Positions 10,384-21,542 of a stretch of 64,000 nt of DNA are shown here, in pieces. Position 1 is the stretch's first letter. The number at the start of each line of letters is the position of its first letter. A program made the position numbers and the translations under genes. The DNA is from Sanderia malayensis (lineage: Eukaryota; Cnidaria; Scyphozoa; Semaeostomeae; Pelagiidae): positions 1,058,180 to 1,122,179 of the forward strand of contig RQOL01000863.1 of NCBI GenBank assembly GCA_013076295.1, given 5' to 3'. Under the pieces are notes generated by a model. That model made no database searches. It was not told where the DNA came from and saw nothing but the letters and a program-made list of their open reading frames with translations.

Positions 10384-12353
10384 TCAAGGTCCAGCTGGAT
10401 ATATCTCATCATACGCTGGAGGCGGTTCATTTGAGACTTCAAGTGAAGGAGCACTTGGTGTTTGTCCTCGACTGTAGTTTTGCGATGTTGGTCCATCTCC
10501 ATAAAGAGGTGATTGGGCTGCAAGAGGGCCAGTTGGGTGTATTGTCGCAATCGAAGATGATGCCTCATTTGAGTTTGCAGCCGTGGGGCCTGCAAATATA
10601 GTTGAGTTAGCAGAAGGGGCGTGTTGAGTCTCAGGATGGATTCCAGGGTAGGCATTCACTGTCGGAAACATGAGAGCGGTTCCTGTACAAGTTGCATTGT
10701 TTGTTGCTAGAATGCCTGTGTTTGTTGGATTCCGTGTCACAAAAACACTGTCACTGGTTTTCTTCTTGCATGGCTTGTGTCTGTATATAATGATTATCAC
10801 AACAACCACGAATATAACGATACTGGCAACAACGCCCGCAATTTTTGCAGTTGAATCGGACTTTGGAGCTGAAACGCGAAATAAGAATATTTAACCAAAG
10901 AACAGGAGATTGAATAATATAGTCAGAGTGATATCATTAACTTGATTTGATAGTTTTCTCAATCAACTTTAAATACAACAAAAAACAAAATACAAACAAA
11001 GAAAAAAAATGCCAGTAACTTACGTTTGTATATTACGAATCCAGAAACAAAGCCTCGCTTGGAAGAAGTGCTTCCCATTTTACGATTGAGCTTTATGTAG
11101 AAATAATATTTGTCTTTGACAGTGTAAGCCTTGATATTAGAAGTATAGCACAACTTTCCACTTATCGAATTATGAGCACTGGTCTCTGAGCTGCCAGATC
11201 CTGTAGGAAAAAATGAAAACGTACCACCAGATAAGGTAAAAATCACAAAAATTGATGTCATACATTTTGATATATCGTGAATAATACACTAACCTTGAAG
11301 TTCAACATAGTCTGAGTTGGAATATCCACAGTAAAAATAGTCATTGGTATCAATGTCCATGAATGCTACACGAGCTTGGTTGCCACTTCCAACGTATACT
11401 TTCTGGGTACAGGCAGATAGTGATTGGGCATATTTGTACGGCCAACCTTGTGAGGAAATGTGGGCAGATGACAAGTAGTTTGTGGACGAGCTAAAAAGTA
11501 AAGTTTTGTTTAATAGCCTACTGCAACCGAAAGGTACCATGATGTTTTACATTTTATGGTAAACCTAACTGAACTGATCATAAAACCTTTCAACGAATAG
11601 AAAGTTTTCGGTGTCTTAATTATTCTTGATCTTGGTACTAAAGTTTTTGTCCATGCTTGCCCGTTAGCCTTTCAAAAGAATTTTAATAAAAAAATGTGTA
11701 ATGCATTTTATGCCTAATATACAATTGCAGATACATAATACATGCTTAAAATTTTCTACTAACCTACAATACGTTCCAGTTCCATATAAAGATCCAAGAT
11801 ATTCATTGATTGGCCTCAGTTGGTACGAAAAGCTAAATCCCCGTCCAGTACCTGAACTGTCTGATTTAAATTGAAGTTTTGCGTAGCTATCAAAGGAGTA
11901 CATGTTGAACAGGCTCAGGCTGGAATTTTGGAAATTGCTTGAACAATATTTCCCAATGCTTTTGTCATATCTAACATGAGAAGATCATAACGATGCTTAG
12001 TACGTCACAAGTTCAAAGAACACATTGAATTAACCCTGTTTGCAACTAATGGCCATATATACCATAGCATATACTAACTTGGTCACAAACACTTCCACAA
12101 AATCATTTTTACAATCGGGCATGTTTCCTTTCACGTTGAATGATAGCCATTCTATCTCAAGATAATAGCCGTAAGAACGCAATCCAGGCGCAGGCCTTAT
12201 CTTTATCGTGCAATATTCGTTGTTTGAGTAATGTAACACAGAATGGGTGATTCTTAATGTCGTGGCATAAAGTGTCGTAGAATGGCAAGCCAAAGCTGTT
12301 GTATTTCCAACCAACATAAAGACTATTAGCCAAATATCCAATATTTTCGACAT
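10384..12353 (-). CDS. C4: double-CUB transmembrane protein with PPxY tail (complete)
   Basis: Exons 12353-12079, 11970-11764, 11490-11294, 11200-11024 and 10868-10384 sum to 1341 nt, giving 446 aa. The signal peptide is MSKILDIWLIVFMLVG. CUB1 ends with GTGRGFSFSYQLR. CUB2 has YSQGW-type and AFMDIDTN motifs, with SSAHISSQGWPYKY at its start. A helix (VVASIVIFVVVVIIIIY) is followed by a basic KPCKKK. The tail keeps the family motifs NPTNTGILATN and TVNAYPG and ends EPPPAYDEIYPAGP. Exon 1 joins exon 2 as ACC AA|A TAT (TKYDKSIGKYC), so exon 2 starts with a different residue from the SSYRSIGKYC of C1/C2. It is nearest to C5; the two form a tandem pair of ~3.4 kb units. Confidence 0.87.
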
Positions 12354-12416
12354 CGTTTTAACCTAAAATTTGCGATACGATTGAGAAAATTCAATGTTCT
12401 CGTGGTGTTTGATAAA

Positions 12417-12443
12417 TTTGCATTTGCATTGCATTGCATTGCA
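12417..12443. repeat. (TTGCA)n microsatellite upstream of C4
   Basis: Reads catttgcattgcattgcattgcac. A longer version sits at the equivalent place upstream of C5 (15817-15845), showing slippage since the duplication. Confidence 0.8.
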
Positions 12444-13135
12444 CGTTTGTTGTTCATGTTTGAAACCGCCTTATGTATCACGTTGACCATAATTACACAA
12501 CGCCCCCGAATCACACGTGCAAAGTAATTCCGCATTCCAAAATCAAGTGACTGATGGTTATTAGAAAGATGGCTAGGAATTGACCAATTCTTCTATTGAT
12601 CAGGATTCAAACAACTGTTTTGAGGAACTAACAACAAAAATTCATGATTACGTGCTGCATTTGCATGGTGGAAACAAATGGAAAGTTGTTGTGGTTCGGA
12701 AGGAAGGTTGGGATGACGTAATTGGTAATGCAGCAGGTGACGTAAGGCGAGGCGGTGTGCCAGAGAAGTTCCCAGGACCTTCAGTTTAAAAATATGCATT
12801 ACTACTGAGAAATAATATCCGGTATAAATATTCGATTTAATAATAATAATAACAATAATAAGTGAGGCTAAAAGGAGAGAATTTTGCAAGCTGAACTCTC
12901 CCTATACTTCGTATTTTGCATAACATTTATAAAATAACACCGTACATTTAAAGTTTAAAGCTCATTCCAACAATCAAATTACATCTCATTTCTACAGAAA
13001 ATCAACAGTGTAGGATTCTAAAATTTGTAATTAGGAGTTGGTCCGACTATGTAGAGGTGTTTCTCTGCCTTCAATTCCTGTTTCTACGCCATACGCTGAT
13101 TGCAGTACATTGAAAGCTGTTTAGAAAGAAGTTGC
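12444..13135. repeat. C4 upstream region and duplicated spacer
   Basis: The block 12590-13060 (ttgaggaactaacaacaaaaattcatg... ggtataaatattcgattt) recurs at 15963-16370 and, from the ctgctgcattgc point onward, at 21092-21470. It is non-coding spacer carried in each duplicated unit. No gene is recognised. Confidence 0.65.
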
Positions 13136-13324
13136 CTAAAAGGCTGATCCAACACTTTGTGCACTACTTAAAATTGGCATTTTAAATTGGCCAGTCTGAT
13201 GTGGTTTAGCAATTGTAGTTGTGACAACAGACTCTTCTGCGATGCCAGAATGGTGTGGGTTGATAAAATTGGTGGAATATTCATATCCATTCGAATACTC
13301 AGGGTTATACTGATAACAATACAA
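13136..13324 (-). pseudogene. Second orphan last-exon fragment of a C6/C8-type gene (frame intact)
   Basis: The minus strand encodes QYNPEYSNGYEYSTNFINP and continues to SSAQSVGSAF and a stop, matching the C-terminus of C8. There is no acceptor, helix or CUB exon upstream, so it cannot make a family protein. It is the homologue of the fragment at 9634-9815 and marks the left end of the C5 duplication unit. Confidence 0.75.
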
Positions 13325-13891
13325 CTGAATGATGAGAAATCTAGTTTCTACTTCGATTTTATTATCGTTGGTGCGTTCCTCAGTTTGTATGTCGCTTCGT
13401 TTCCTTCATTCAATCAACCGAAAGAAAGTGCGCGCGAAGGATGAAAAAGAAAAATTACAATAGTTTTGCGGCTACTTTGCCCACAAATACTCCTAATAAT
13501 GATGGATAATTTAAAAGTCAAGATGGCTACGTTGTTGTTGTTTTTCGTAATAACAACAAAGAAATAATAACGAAATATAAATATAATATAAATATTATAT
13601 ATTTTAATGGTTTATGTACAGAGCAATCCCTGCTTCTTCCGCCGAGAAAAAGGACCGAGACAATTATTACAACTGGCTTTTGATTCATTGTGGCTGCAAG
13701 CCTTTTCTCTATCAAGCTGGACGCCTTTACTGTCTGACTTTTCCAACTTTCGACAAACATTGTTTATCTAAATAGCTTGCCAAGGTGACGCGCAAGTTAG
13801 TCTAATTGCAAGCTAGTTTTGCAACACGGTTTATTAAAACTATCAACAGTGCCAATATTGCTATTTAATTAATGTTGCCAGGCAAACTAGT

Positions 13892-15739
13892 TCAAGGTCC
13901 AGCTGGATACATCTCATCATACGCTGGGGGAGGTTCATTTGAGACTTCAAGTGAAGGACCACTTGGTAATTGGACTGCAAGAGAGTCAGTTGGGTGTATT
14001 GTCGCAATCGAAGATGATGCCTCATTTGAGTTTGCAGCCGTGGGGCCTGGTGTTTGTCTCGACTGTAGTTTTGCGATGATGGTGGATAAAAAGGCGAACG
14101 GATCGCAAGCGTTCTTGACCCAGTTGCATATTTTCGCAATGGTCTTCCGCTTGCATGACGGCATGAATTTGATTAACATGATCACCAGAATAATCCCAAA
14201 TATAAGCACACTGGCCATAGTGATCCAAATTAGTGCATATGGATAAGCTGAAATGAGAAATAAGAATATTTAACCAAAGAACAGGAGATTTAATATAATC
14301 AGAGTGGTATCATTAACTTAATAGTTTTCTGAATCAACTTCAAATACAACAACAAAAAATACAAACAAAGAAGAAAAATGCCAGTAACTTACGTTTGTAT
14401 ATTACGAATCCAGAAACAAAGCCTCGCTTGGAAGAAGAGCCTCCCTTTTTACGATTGAACTTTATGTAGAAATAATATTTGTCTTTGACGGTGTAAGCCT
14501 TGATATCAGAAGTTTTACACAACTTGCCACTTATCGAATTATGAACACTGGTGTTTGAGCTGCCAGATCCTGTAGGAAAAAATGAAAACTTACCACCAGA
14601 TAAGGTAAAAATCACAAAAATTGATGTCATACATTTTGATATATCGTGAATACTACACCAACCTTGAAGTTCAACATAGTCTGAGTTGGAATATCCACAG
14701 TACAAATAGTCATTGGTATCAATGTCCATGAATGCTACACGAGCTTGGTTGCCACTTCCGACGTATACTTTTTGAGTACAGGTAGAATATGATTGCGCAT
14801 ATTTCTTTGGCCAACCTTGTGAATACTTGTTGGCAGATGAAGAGTAGCTTGTAGATGAGCTGAAAAGTAAAGTTTTGTTTAATAGCCTACTGCAACCGAA
14901 AGATACCATGATGTTTTACATTTTATGGTGAATCTAACTGAAATGATCATAAAACCTTGTCTTAATTATTCTTGAGCTCAGTACTAAAGTTTCTTAAGTT
15001 TTTAGCCATGCTTGCCCGTTAGCCTGTCAAAAAAGTTTTTAATAAAAATATGTATCATGCATTTTATGCCTAAAAACGCAATTGCAGATATATAATACAT
15101 ATTTAAAATTTTTTACTAACCTACAATACGGTCCATATGAAGATCCAAGATATTCACTGATTGGCCTCAGTTGGTACGAAAAGCTAAATCCCAGTCCAAT
15201 ATTTGAGCCAAATGAAGTACCTGAACTCTCTGATTTAAATTGAAGTTTTGCGTAGCCATCATAGGAGTACATGTTAAATAGGCTGGAACTTTGCAAATTG
15301 CTTGAGCAATATTTCCCAATGCTTTTGCTATATCTAAAGTGAAAAGATCATAACGATGCTTAGAGCTTTAGATGAGTCATCTTGTCATTTTCATTGATAT
15401 CATGGAGCACCTTAAATTAACTCTGTTACTAATAGCCATATATACCATAGTATATACTAACTTGGTCACAAACACTTCCACATATTCTTTATTACAATCG
15501 GGCATGTCTTCTTTCACCTTGAAGGATAGCCATTTGATCTCAAGATAATAGCCGTTATAATGCGATGCATAAGGCCGTATGTTTATCGTGCAATATTCGT
15601 TGTTTGAGTAGTAGTAGTGTAACACAGAATGGGTGATTCTTAATGTCGTGGCATAAAGTGTTGTAGAATGGCAAGTCAAAGCTGTTGTATTTCCAACCAA
15701 CATAAAGACTATTAGCCAAATATCCAAAATTTTCGACAT
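13892..15739 (-). CDS. C5: double-CUB transmembrane protein with rearranged tail
   Basis: Exons 15739-15462, 15333-15121, 14859-14663, 14569-14393 and 14247-13892 sum to 1221 nt, giving 406 aa. The signal peptide matches C4. Exon 2 carries extra residues (SFGSNIGLGFSF). CUB2 and the helix (VLIFGIILVIMLIKF) are intact. The tail differs sharply from its sister C4. The NPTNTGILATN and TVNAYPG motifs are missing. The stretch homologous to SQNYSRGQTP has moved ahead of GPTAANSNEAS and lost one base near 14058, so its upstream part is read in another frame (FAFLSTIIAKLQSR). The end, EPPPAYDEMYPAGP, keeps the PPxY motif. It is open throughout and so may be functional with an altered tail. Confidence 0.82.
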
Positions 15740-16439
15740 CGTTATTAACCTGAAGTTTGCAATACGACTGAGAAAATTAAATGTTCTCGTGGTGTTTACA
15801 AATTCGCATTTGATTTGCATTTGCATTGCATTGCATTGCATTGCACGTTTGTTGTTGACGTCCGTAATCGCCTTGTGTATCATGTTTACCATAACTACAA
15901 CACAACGCCCCCGACTTACACGTGCAAACTAATTCCGCATTCCAAAATCCGCTGACTGATAGTTTTGAGGAACTAACAACAAAAATTCATGATTATGTGC
16001 TGCATTGCGTGGTGGAAACAAATGGAAAGTTGTTGTGGTTCGGGAGGCTAGGATGACGTAATTGGTAATGCAGCAGGTGACGTAAAGCGGTGTGACAGAG
16101 AAGTTTCCAGGACCTTCAGTTTAAATATGCATTACTACTGAGAAATAATACCCGGTATAAATATTCGATTTAATAACAATAATAACAATAATAAGTGAGG
16201 CTAAAAGGGGAGAATTGCAAGCTGAACTCTCCCTATACTTCGTATTTTGCATAACATTTATAAAATAACACCGTACATTTAAAGCTCATTGCAACAATCA
16301 AATTACATCCCATTTCTAAAGAAAATCAACATTGTAGGATTCTAAAATTTGTAATTAGGAGCTGGTCCGATTATGTAGAGGTGCTTTTCTGCCTCTACTG
16401 CTGTTGTAGTGTATTGAAACCTGTTTAGAACGAAGTTGC
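15740..16439. repeat. C5 upstream region and C6 3' flank, containing the left edge of the 5.1-kb duplication
   Basis: Holds the (TTGCA)n run at 15817-15845. From about 15990 (gtgctgcattgcgtggtgg) the sequence is repeated from 21092 onward. It is non-coding. Confidence 0.6.
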
Positions 16440-18686
16440 CTAAAAGTCTGATCCAACATTTTGTGCACTACTTAAAATTGGTATTTTAAATGGGCCAGTC
16501 TGATATGGTTTAGCAGTTGTAGTTGTGACAACAGACTCTTCTGCAATGCGAGAATGGTGTGGGTTGATAAAATTGGTAGAATGTTCATGTCCATTCGAAT
16601 AGTTGGGATTATACTGAACTGGTGCTTGTCCTTGACTGTAGTCCTGTGATGTGGGTGGATAAAAAACTGATTGCATTGCTGTTGGTGAACTTGGCTGGCG
16701 TGCTAAGGGTGGCATGTTAAATGGGCCAGTCTGATATGCTGTTGCAGTTGGACATGCAGTAGCAGTTGAATATGTGGCTGTAGGCCTTGAATATTTGGGT
16801 GGATAGGGAGAAGGGGCATAGAGAATGCCAATTTTTGTTCCAAGGTAGGCATTTACAGTCTGAGTCAAGACAGCAGTTTTGGAAGATTTTGTTTTGGTTG
16901 TTGCATCAGGTGTTATTGCATCGGGTGTTGTTGCAAGAACTGCCATCTTTGCTTCATCTTGATTTGCAACATCACCGTGACTTCTTTTCTGCTTCCATTT
17001 GTATATAATGAGTGCCAGAACAACCACAAATACCACCACTCCCAAAATACTGGCCCAAACTTTTGTATATGATTTAGATTTCTTTTTTTCGGGAATCACA
17101 ACACCAGCTGCAAAATAAAAAATAAATACTTGGCCATAAAATGGTGATTGAATGACATTTTCAATAGATACATTATCATCATATTATGGTCTCAATATCA
17201 ATCAGAATTATCACAAAAAATATAAAAAAGAAAAATGAATAATAATTTACGTTTTTTGTGCATCACAAAAAATCCAGCCAGAAACCCTCTATGGAAAGGG
17301 CCTCCTCTTTTCCGATTAAACTTCATGTATATGTATTGGTAGTTTTTCACAGTGTAAGTTAGAGTACCAGAGGTATCAGTCATCTTCTTACTTAGTGAAG
17401 TTGGATAACGGTTGAACAAGGTGTTGGACCCTGCAATCAAAAATAAACTCTGTAGCCAGATAAGATATAAATTGAAGATTAATCACATAAAATATCCAAG
17501 AATTATAATTGGTTCTTTTGCAATGCTAAAATGCTAGGTCTGTGCAAAAAATTTTCCAATTTCAAAAACCTGTTTTGAGAAAAGGTAATAAAACATTAAC
17601 ATTTTAGCACTTTGTGGGTACCATTACCAACCTTGAAGCTGAACATAATCTGAATTTTCAGGGGAAGTAGATTTATTTGTATCAATATCCATGAATACAA
17701 TCCGAGCATGGTAGTAAGATCCAAGCCTAAATTTCTGAGTACAAGCACTGTTTGACTGCAAGTAGCTGTGTGGCCAGCCTTGTGAATACTTGGTGTCAGA
17801 GATAGAGGTGCTTGCATATGTACTATGAGAAAAAGCCTTATTTAAAAAACAAGTGATGCGAAAAAATTATAAGCTCACAGTTATCAAAGGGTAAAAAAAT
17901 TGGCATTTATGTCTACAAATGCTAATGCAGATGCCTAAAATTGTTTTATGATTAGCCTACTAACCGACAAGATGTGATACTATTGAAGACAAGACTTGTG
18001 GAACGTTTGTTTCTTAGCTGAAATGTAAAGCTAAAGCCTCTACCAGTAACAGAATTGTCTGATTTGAAGGTTATTTTTGCATAACCATCATGAGAGTACA
18101 TGTTGAACAGGTCAGAGCCTTGCAAATCATTTGAACAATATTTCCCAATGCTTCTGTAGGAGCTATAATGCAAAAAAATACAAATTTTTAGCTTGATTGA
18201 ACAAACAACTTGGGAAGTGAGGTCAACATTAAAAGATGACAACCTTTGGAATGTGAGGTCAAAATGTTAGATGTTTCCACAAAACATTTACCATCTTTGT
18301 TTGAATGACATGAACACCAATAAACTTGACTTGTGATATTTTGATTAACTATATGCTGTCAATTATTAATATGGAAATCCTCCAAACCAACAATTCATGT
18401 AAACTTACCTGGTCAAAAACACTTCCACATAATCATTACAATCGGGCATGTTTCCTATCACATCAAATAATGTCCACGATATTTCAAGAAAATAGTCGTG
18501 TCTATTATAACCAGATGAAGGTTGAATGTTTACAGTGCAAGACTCGTTGTTTGAGTACCATGACACTCCCTCGGCAGTTCTTGATGTAGTGGCATCAAGT
18601 GTCACATTATTGCTGCAAGACAAAGCTGTTGTGCTTGCTACCAACATCAGAAATATCAACAAAATAATCAGTATTTTTGTCAACAT
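16440..18686 (-). CDS. C6: double-CUB transmembrane protein, long tail without PPxY (complete)
   Basis: Exons 18686-18409, 18162-17965, 17822-17632, 17430-17251 and 17107-16440 sum to 1515 nt, giving 504 aa. The start is MLTKILIILLIFLMLVA (signal peptide). CUB1 has VTLDATTSRTA, SCTVNIQP, PDCNDYVEVF and SVTGRGFSFTF. CUB2 has YSQGWPHSY, SACTQKFRLG, VFMDIDTN and YIYMKFNRKRGG. The juxtamembrane PEKKKSKSYTK precedes the helix SILGVVVFVVVLALIIY. The tail has TQTVNAYLGTK and YQTGPF repeats (twice) and ends SSAQNVGSDF without a PPxY. This tail type recurs in C8 and in the two orphan exon fragments. Its near-identical sister is C8, about 5.1 kb away. Confidence 0.87.
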
Positions 18687-19585
18687 CGTGTTGACATGTC
18701 TTTGAAATGTTGACATGTCTTGGTTTTGATAGTATGCTTCCTTGTTTGTTCGCCCTCTCTTCGGAGAAAAGAGTTCCGGAGGAGCAACACACACAGCTTT
18801 CACAGAACCCGGAAGCTCGGTCCCTGCGGAGGAGATGACGGAAGATGATTTGGGATAATTTTGGCTTAATTTGATTCTACATTTAGGATTGGGCCCAAAT
18901 TTTCATCTGGCAGCCCTGACAGTGTCCATGCAGCACCTCACGTGACATCGTTGCTGCAAGCCGCTGATACGGCTTTTATGAATTTTTGGATATTTTAGGG
19001 GGCGTCTATGCGAGAGGGGCGCTTAAAAGGAGGGGGCGTTTAATCGAAGCATTACGGTTGCTTTACCTGTTCTTTGCAGTCGTGTTTGCATTTCAACGAT
19101 GTTTCAATCAACAACAAAAATATTAAGAACGTGATCGATTCACGAATTTTTTTCTTTGTAATCATGGAAGGTACTTATGTGTTTATTCAAAAAGATAGCT
19201 CACTGTTAAAATAATAGTAAAAGATTATACTCATGGTCATGAAATATTATTACACATGAATGCACATAAATACAGCTTAAGCTGAGTAAAATACACACGT
19301 ATGTTTTCACTGAAAATCGTAGTTTACAATAACTTCCTGGGGATGTTTTTCGAAGAATATTTATGTACATTGTTTCACGTAGCGGCTTGGAGTGGCCGAA
19401 AACTCCGGACAGAATGCGTTGGATGGTAATCAGAAGCAGTAGTTTGTGCACTAGTTTTGCATGTTTTGATCTGACTGGAGTGAGTCGTATCTGACTACCT
19501 CGTGAACATTCATACAAAATCACGATAAAGAACCCAAGTTCCAGATATAGCTAGATCACCGCAGTTCGAAAGATCATGAAACCAA
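18687..19585. other. C6 upstream region and C7 3' flank
   Basis: Matches 23792-24804 in the second duplicate. Contains one end of a small inverted-repeat element (gggggcgtttaatcgaagcattacggttgc near 19036-19065), a relative of the element at 24149-24268. No gene is recognised. Confidence 0.5.
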
Positions 19586-21088
19586 CTAGGGTCCCAAAAC
19601 AATGTCACTGTATGCCGGAGGTGGTTGATTTGGATAAGGCGCCTGTTCAGGACCATTGGCTGCAGAGGCGGGACCCAGTTGGCCTACAAGGTACAAGCGT
19701 GGTTGACCGGCAGGTGTGGTACTTGGACCGCTTGCTATAGGCTGCGTATTAAACGGGTCCATATTGTAGGTAGTAGTGGCAGGGTATGCATCAGATGTGG
19801 GGTACACGATATCGGATTTCTCGGTGTGGATGGCGGCAGCAGCGTATGAAGGAGCTTGCGGATAGCTTGTGGCTGCTGCATACGAAGGCGGATATGTAGA
19901 AGTGGCAGATTGAGGGCTTGTTCCGGGGTGGACATTGAGTGTTTCAGACATGACAGTTGTTTCATAAGCTGTTGTATTGGTTCTTACATGTTGTACGGTT
20001 AGATTTGCTTGATTTTGCATCACAGCTTGACTTCTGCACCTTCTTCGTAAATACATGATCAGTAAAATGAGTGGAAAGCTCAGCGCACCAGCTATGATTC
20101 CTCCATAGTTTATTGATGGACTATATGTCGGACTCACTTTTTTCGGAATTTTCGATGTTTTGGCTGCAAAAAAGAAAATATGCTTATAATTTATCATCCA
20201 GCACTGGATAATTAAATAACAAATGGCATCATGGCACAGTGAAGATAACCTTGCAGACGCAATGTGATGCCTGTTTTGCTCTGCTATTAAAATGCCTTCT
20301 AGCAGGCGCGGTCTGGGATCACAATTGCAGGGTGGCTGCCAAACCAAAGGGGCCCGGTTTAGGGCGGTCCAAGTGTTTGAAAAGGGCCCGTAGTTTTAGT
20401 TTACGTTAAAAATCAGAAGGCCCACCCGGGCCAGACAGCCCATGGCTTCTAGAAAGTTTGAATGCAAGACAAAATCTTACGTTCGTATAAGATGTATCCA
20501 GCAACATAGCCCCTGTAGAAGCTATAGTGTTCCTGTCCTCTTGGGCGATTGAATTTTAGGTACATGTACGTGTAGTTTGTGATCGTGTATGTGATCTGAA
20601 GAACACAATCTTCCACTAATTGAAGTTGGATTATAACTTTGTGAGTTGTTTGCTCCTGCAAGGAATTCAATAGAATAAGCAACTTAAACCTAAGATCGAC
20701 AACTAGTCATAAGTCACAACGAATTTAGAAAGGGGCAAATGAGCCAAAATTATGAATTTTCAAGGAAGTTTCTGAATTATGCACAGTTAACTCGAACATT
20801 ATTTGGCTGGAATGAATCCAGCTGTTCCTTCAAATGCTCCTATTGACAACCCGCGTGAAAAACGTCTAAAATTTTTCATTTAAGAGAATCTTAAGCTAAT
20901 TATTAAATTCAAACCTTGAAGCTGGACATAATCCGAAGAGGAACCTCCACATGAATGTCCATTTGAATTTGTATCAATGTCCATGAATGCTATTCGAGCA
21001 TTGTAGCTGCTTCCAATGTATTGTTTTTGAGTACAGGCAGACGGCGAATCGGCGTATGATGTTGGCCAACCTTGTGAATACTTAGTGA
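19586..21088 (-). pseudogene. C7: 5'-truncated, frameshifted CUB receptor copy
   Basis: Has exon 5 (20163-19586; helix GALSFPLILLIMYL, tail SETLNVHPGTSPQ, end QPPPAYSDIVLGP with PPxY), exon 4 (20655-20481) and a partial exon 3 (about 21085-20915). Exons 1 and 2 and the exon 3 acceptor are absent, because the 5.1-kb duplication joint cuts exon 3. Exon 4 is 175 nt against 183 in C9: eight bases (gcttttga) present in C9 are missing, which shifts the frame. Intron 4 also carries the insertion at 20303-20445. A protein from this locus is very unlikely, but the last exon remains intact and could donate sequence by gene conversion. Confidence 0.87.
20303..20445. mobile_element. 143-bp insertion with 7-bp target duplication in C7 intron 4
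   Basis: Absent from the matching intron of C9, where aatgccttctagaaagtttg is continuous. In C7 the insert begins caggcgcggtctgggatc, ends ccagacagcccatgg, and is bracketed by cttctag at 20296-20302 and 20446-20452. It is GC-rich and non-coding. The CAGG start and 7-8 bp duplication hint at a hAT-type MITE, but the inverted ends are weak. Confidence 0.72.
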
Positions 21089-21542
21089 TTACCTGCTGCA
21101 TTGCATGGTGGAAACAAATGGAAAAGTTGTTGTGGTTCGGGAGGTTAGGATGACGTAATTGGTAATGCAGCAGGTGACGTAAAGCGGTGTGACAGAGAAG
21201 TTTCCAGGACCTTCAGTTTAAATATGCATTACTACTGAGAAATAATACCCGGTATAAATATTCGATTTGATAATAATAATAACAATAATAAATGAGGCTA
21301 AAAGGAAAGGAGAGAAGTGCAAGCTGAACTCTCCCTATACTTCGTATTTTGCATAACATTTATAAAATAACACCGTACATTTAAAGCTCATTGCAACAAT
21401 CAAATTACATCCCAATTCTAAAGAAAAACAACAGTGTAGGATTCCTGAAATTTGTAATTAGGAGTTGGTCTGACTATGTAGAGGTGCTTTTCTGCCTCTA
21501 CTGCTGTTGTAGTGTATTGAAACCTGTTTAGAAAGAAGTTGC

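Larger units (their letters stand above)
15990..21088. repeat. Copy 1 of a ~5.1-kb tandem segmental duplication (C6 + truncated C7)
   Basis: Aligns in order with 21089-26168: the C6 stop at 16440 with the C8 stop at 21543, the C7 stop at 19586 with the C9 stop at 24805, and C7 exon 3 with C9 exon 3. The junction is seen directly. C7 exon 3 reads normally to tacttagtg near 21088 and then changes to attacctgctgcattgcatgg, the sequence that starts the block at ~15990. In C9 the exon continues past cttagtg into cccatatatg and its own acceptor. Confidence 0.85.
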
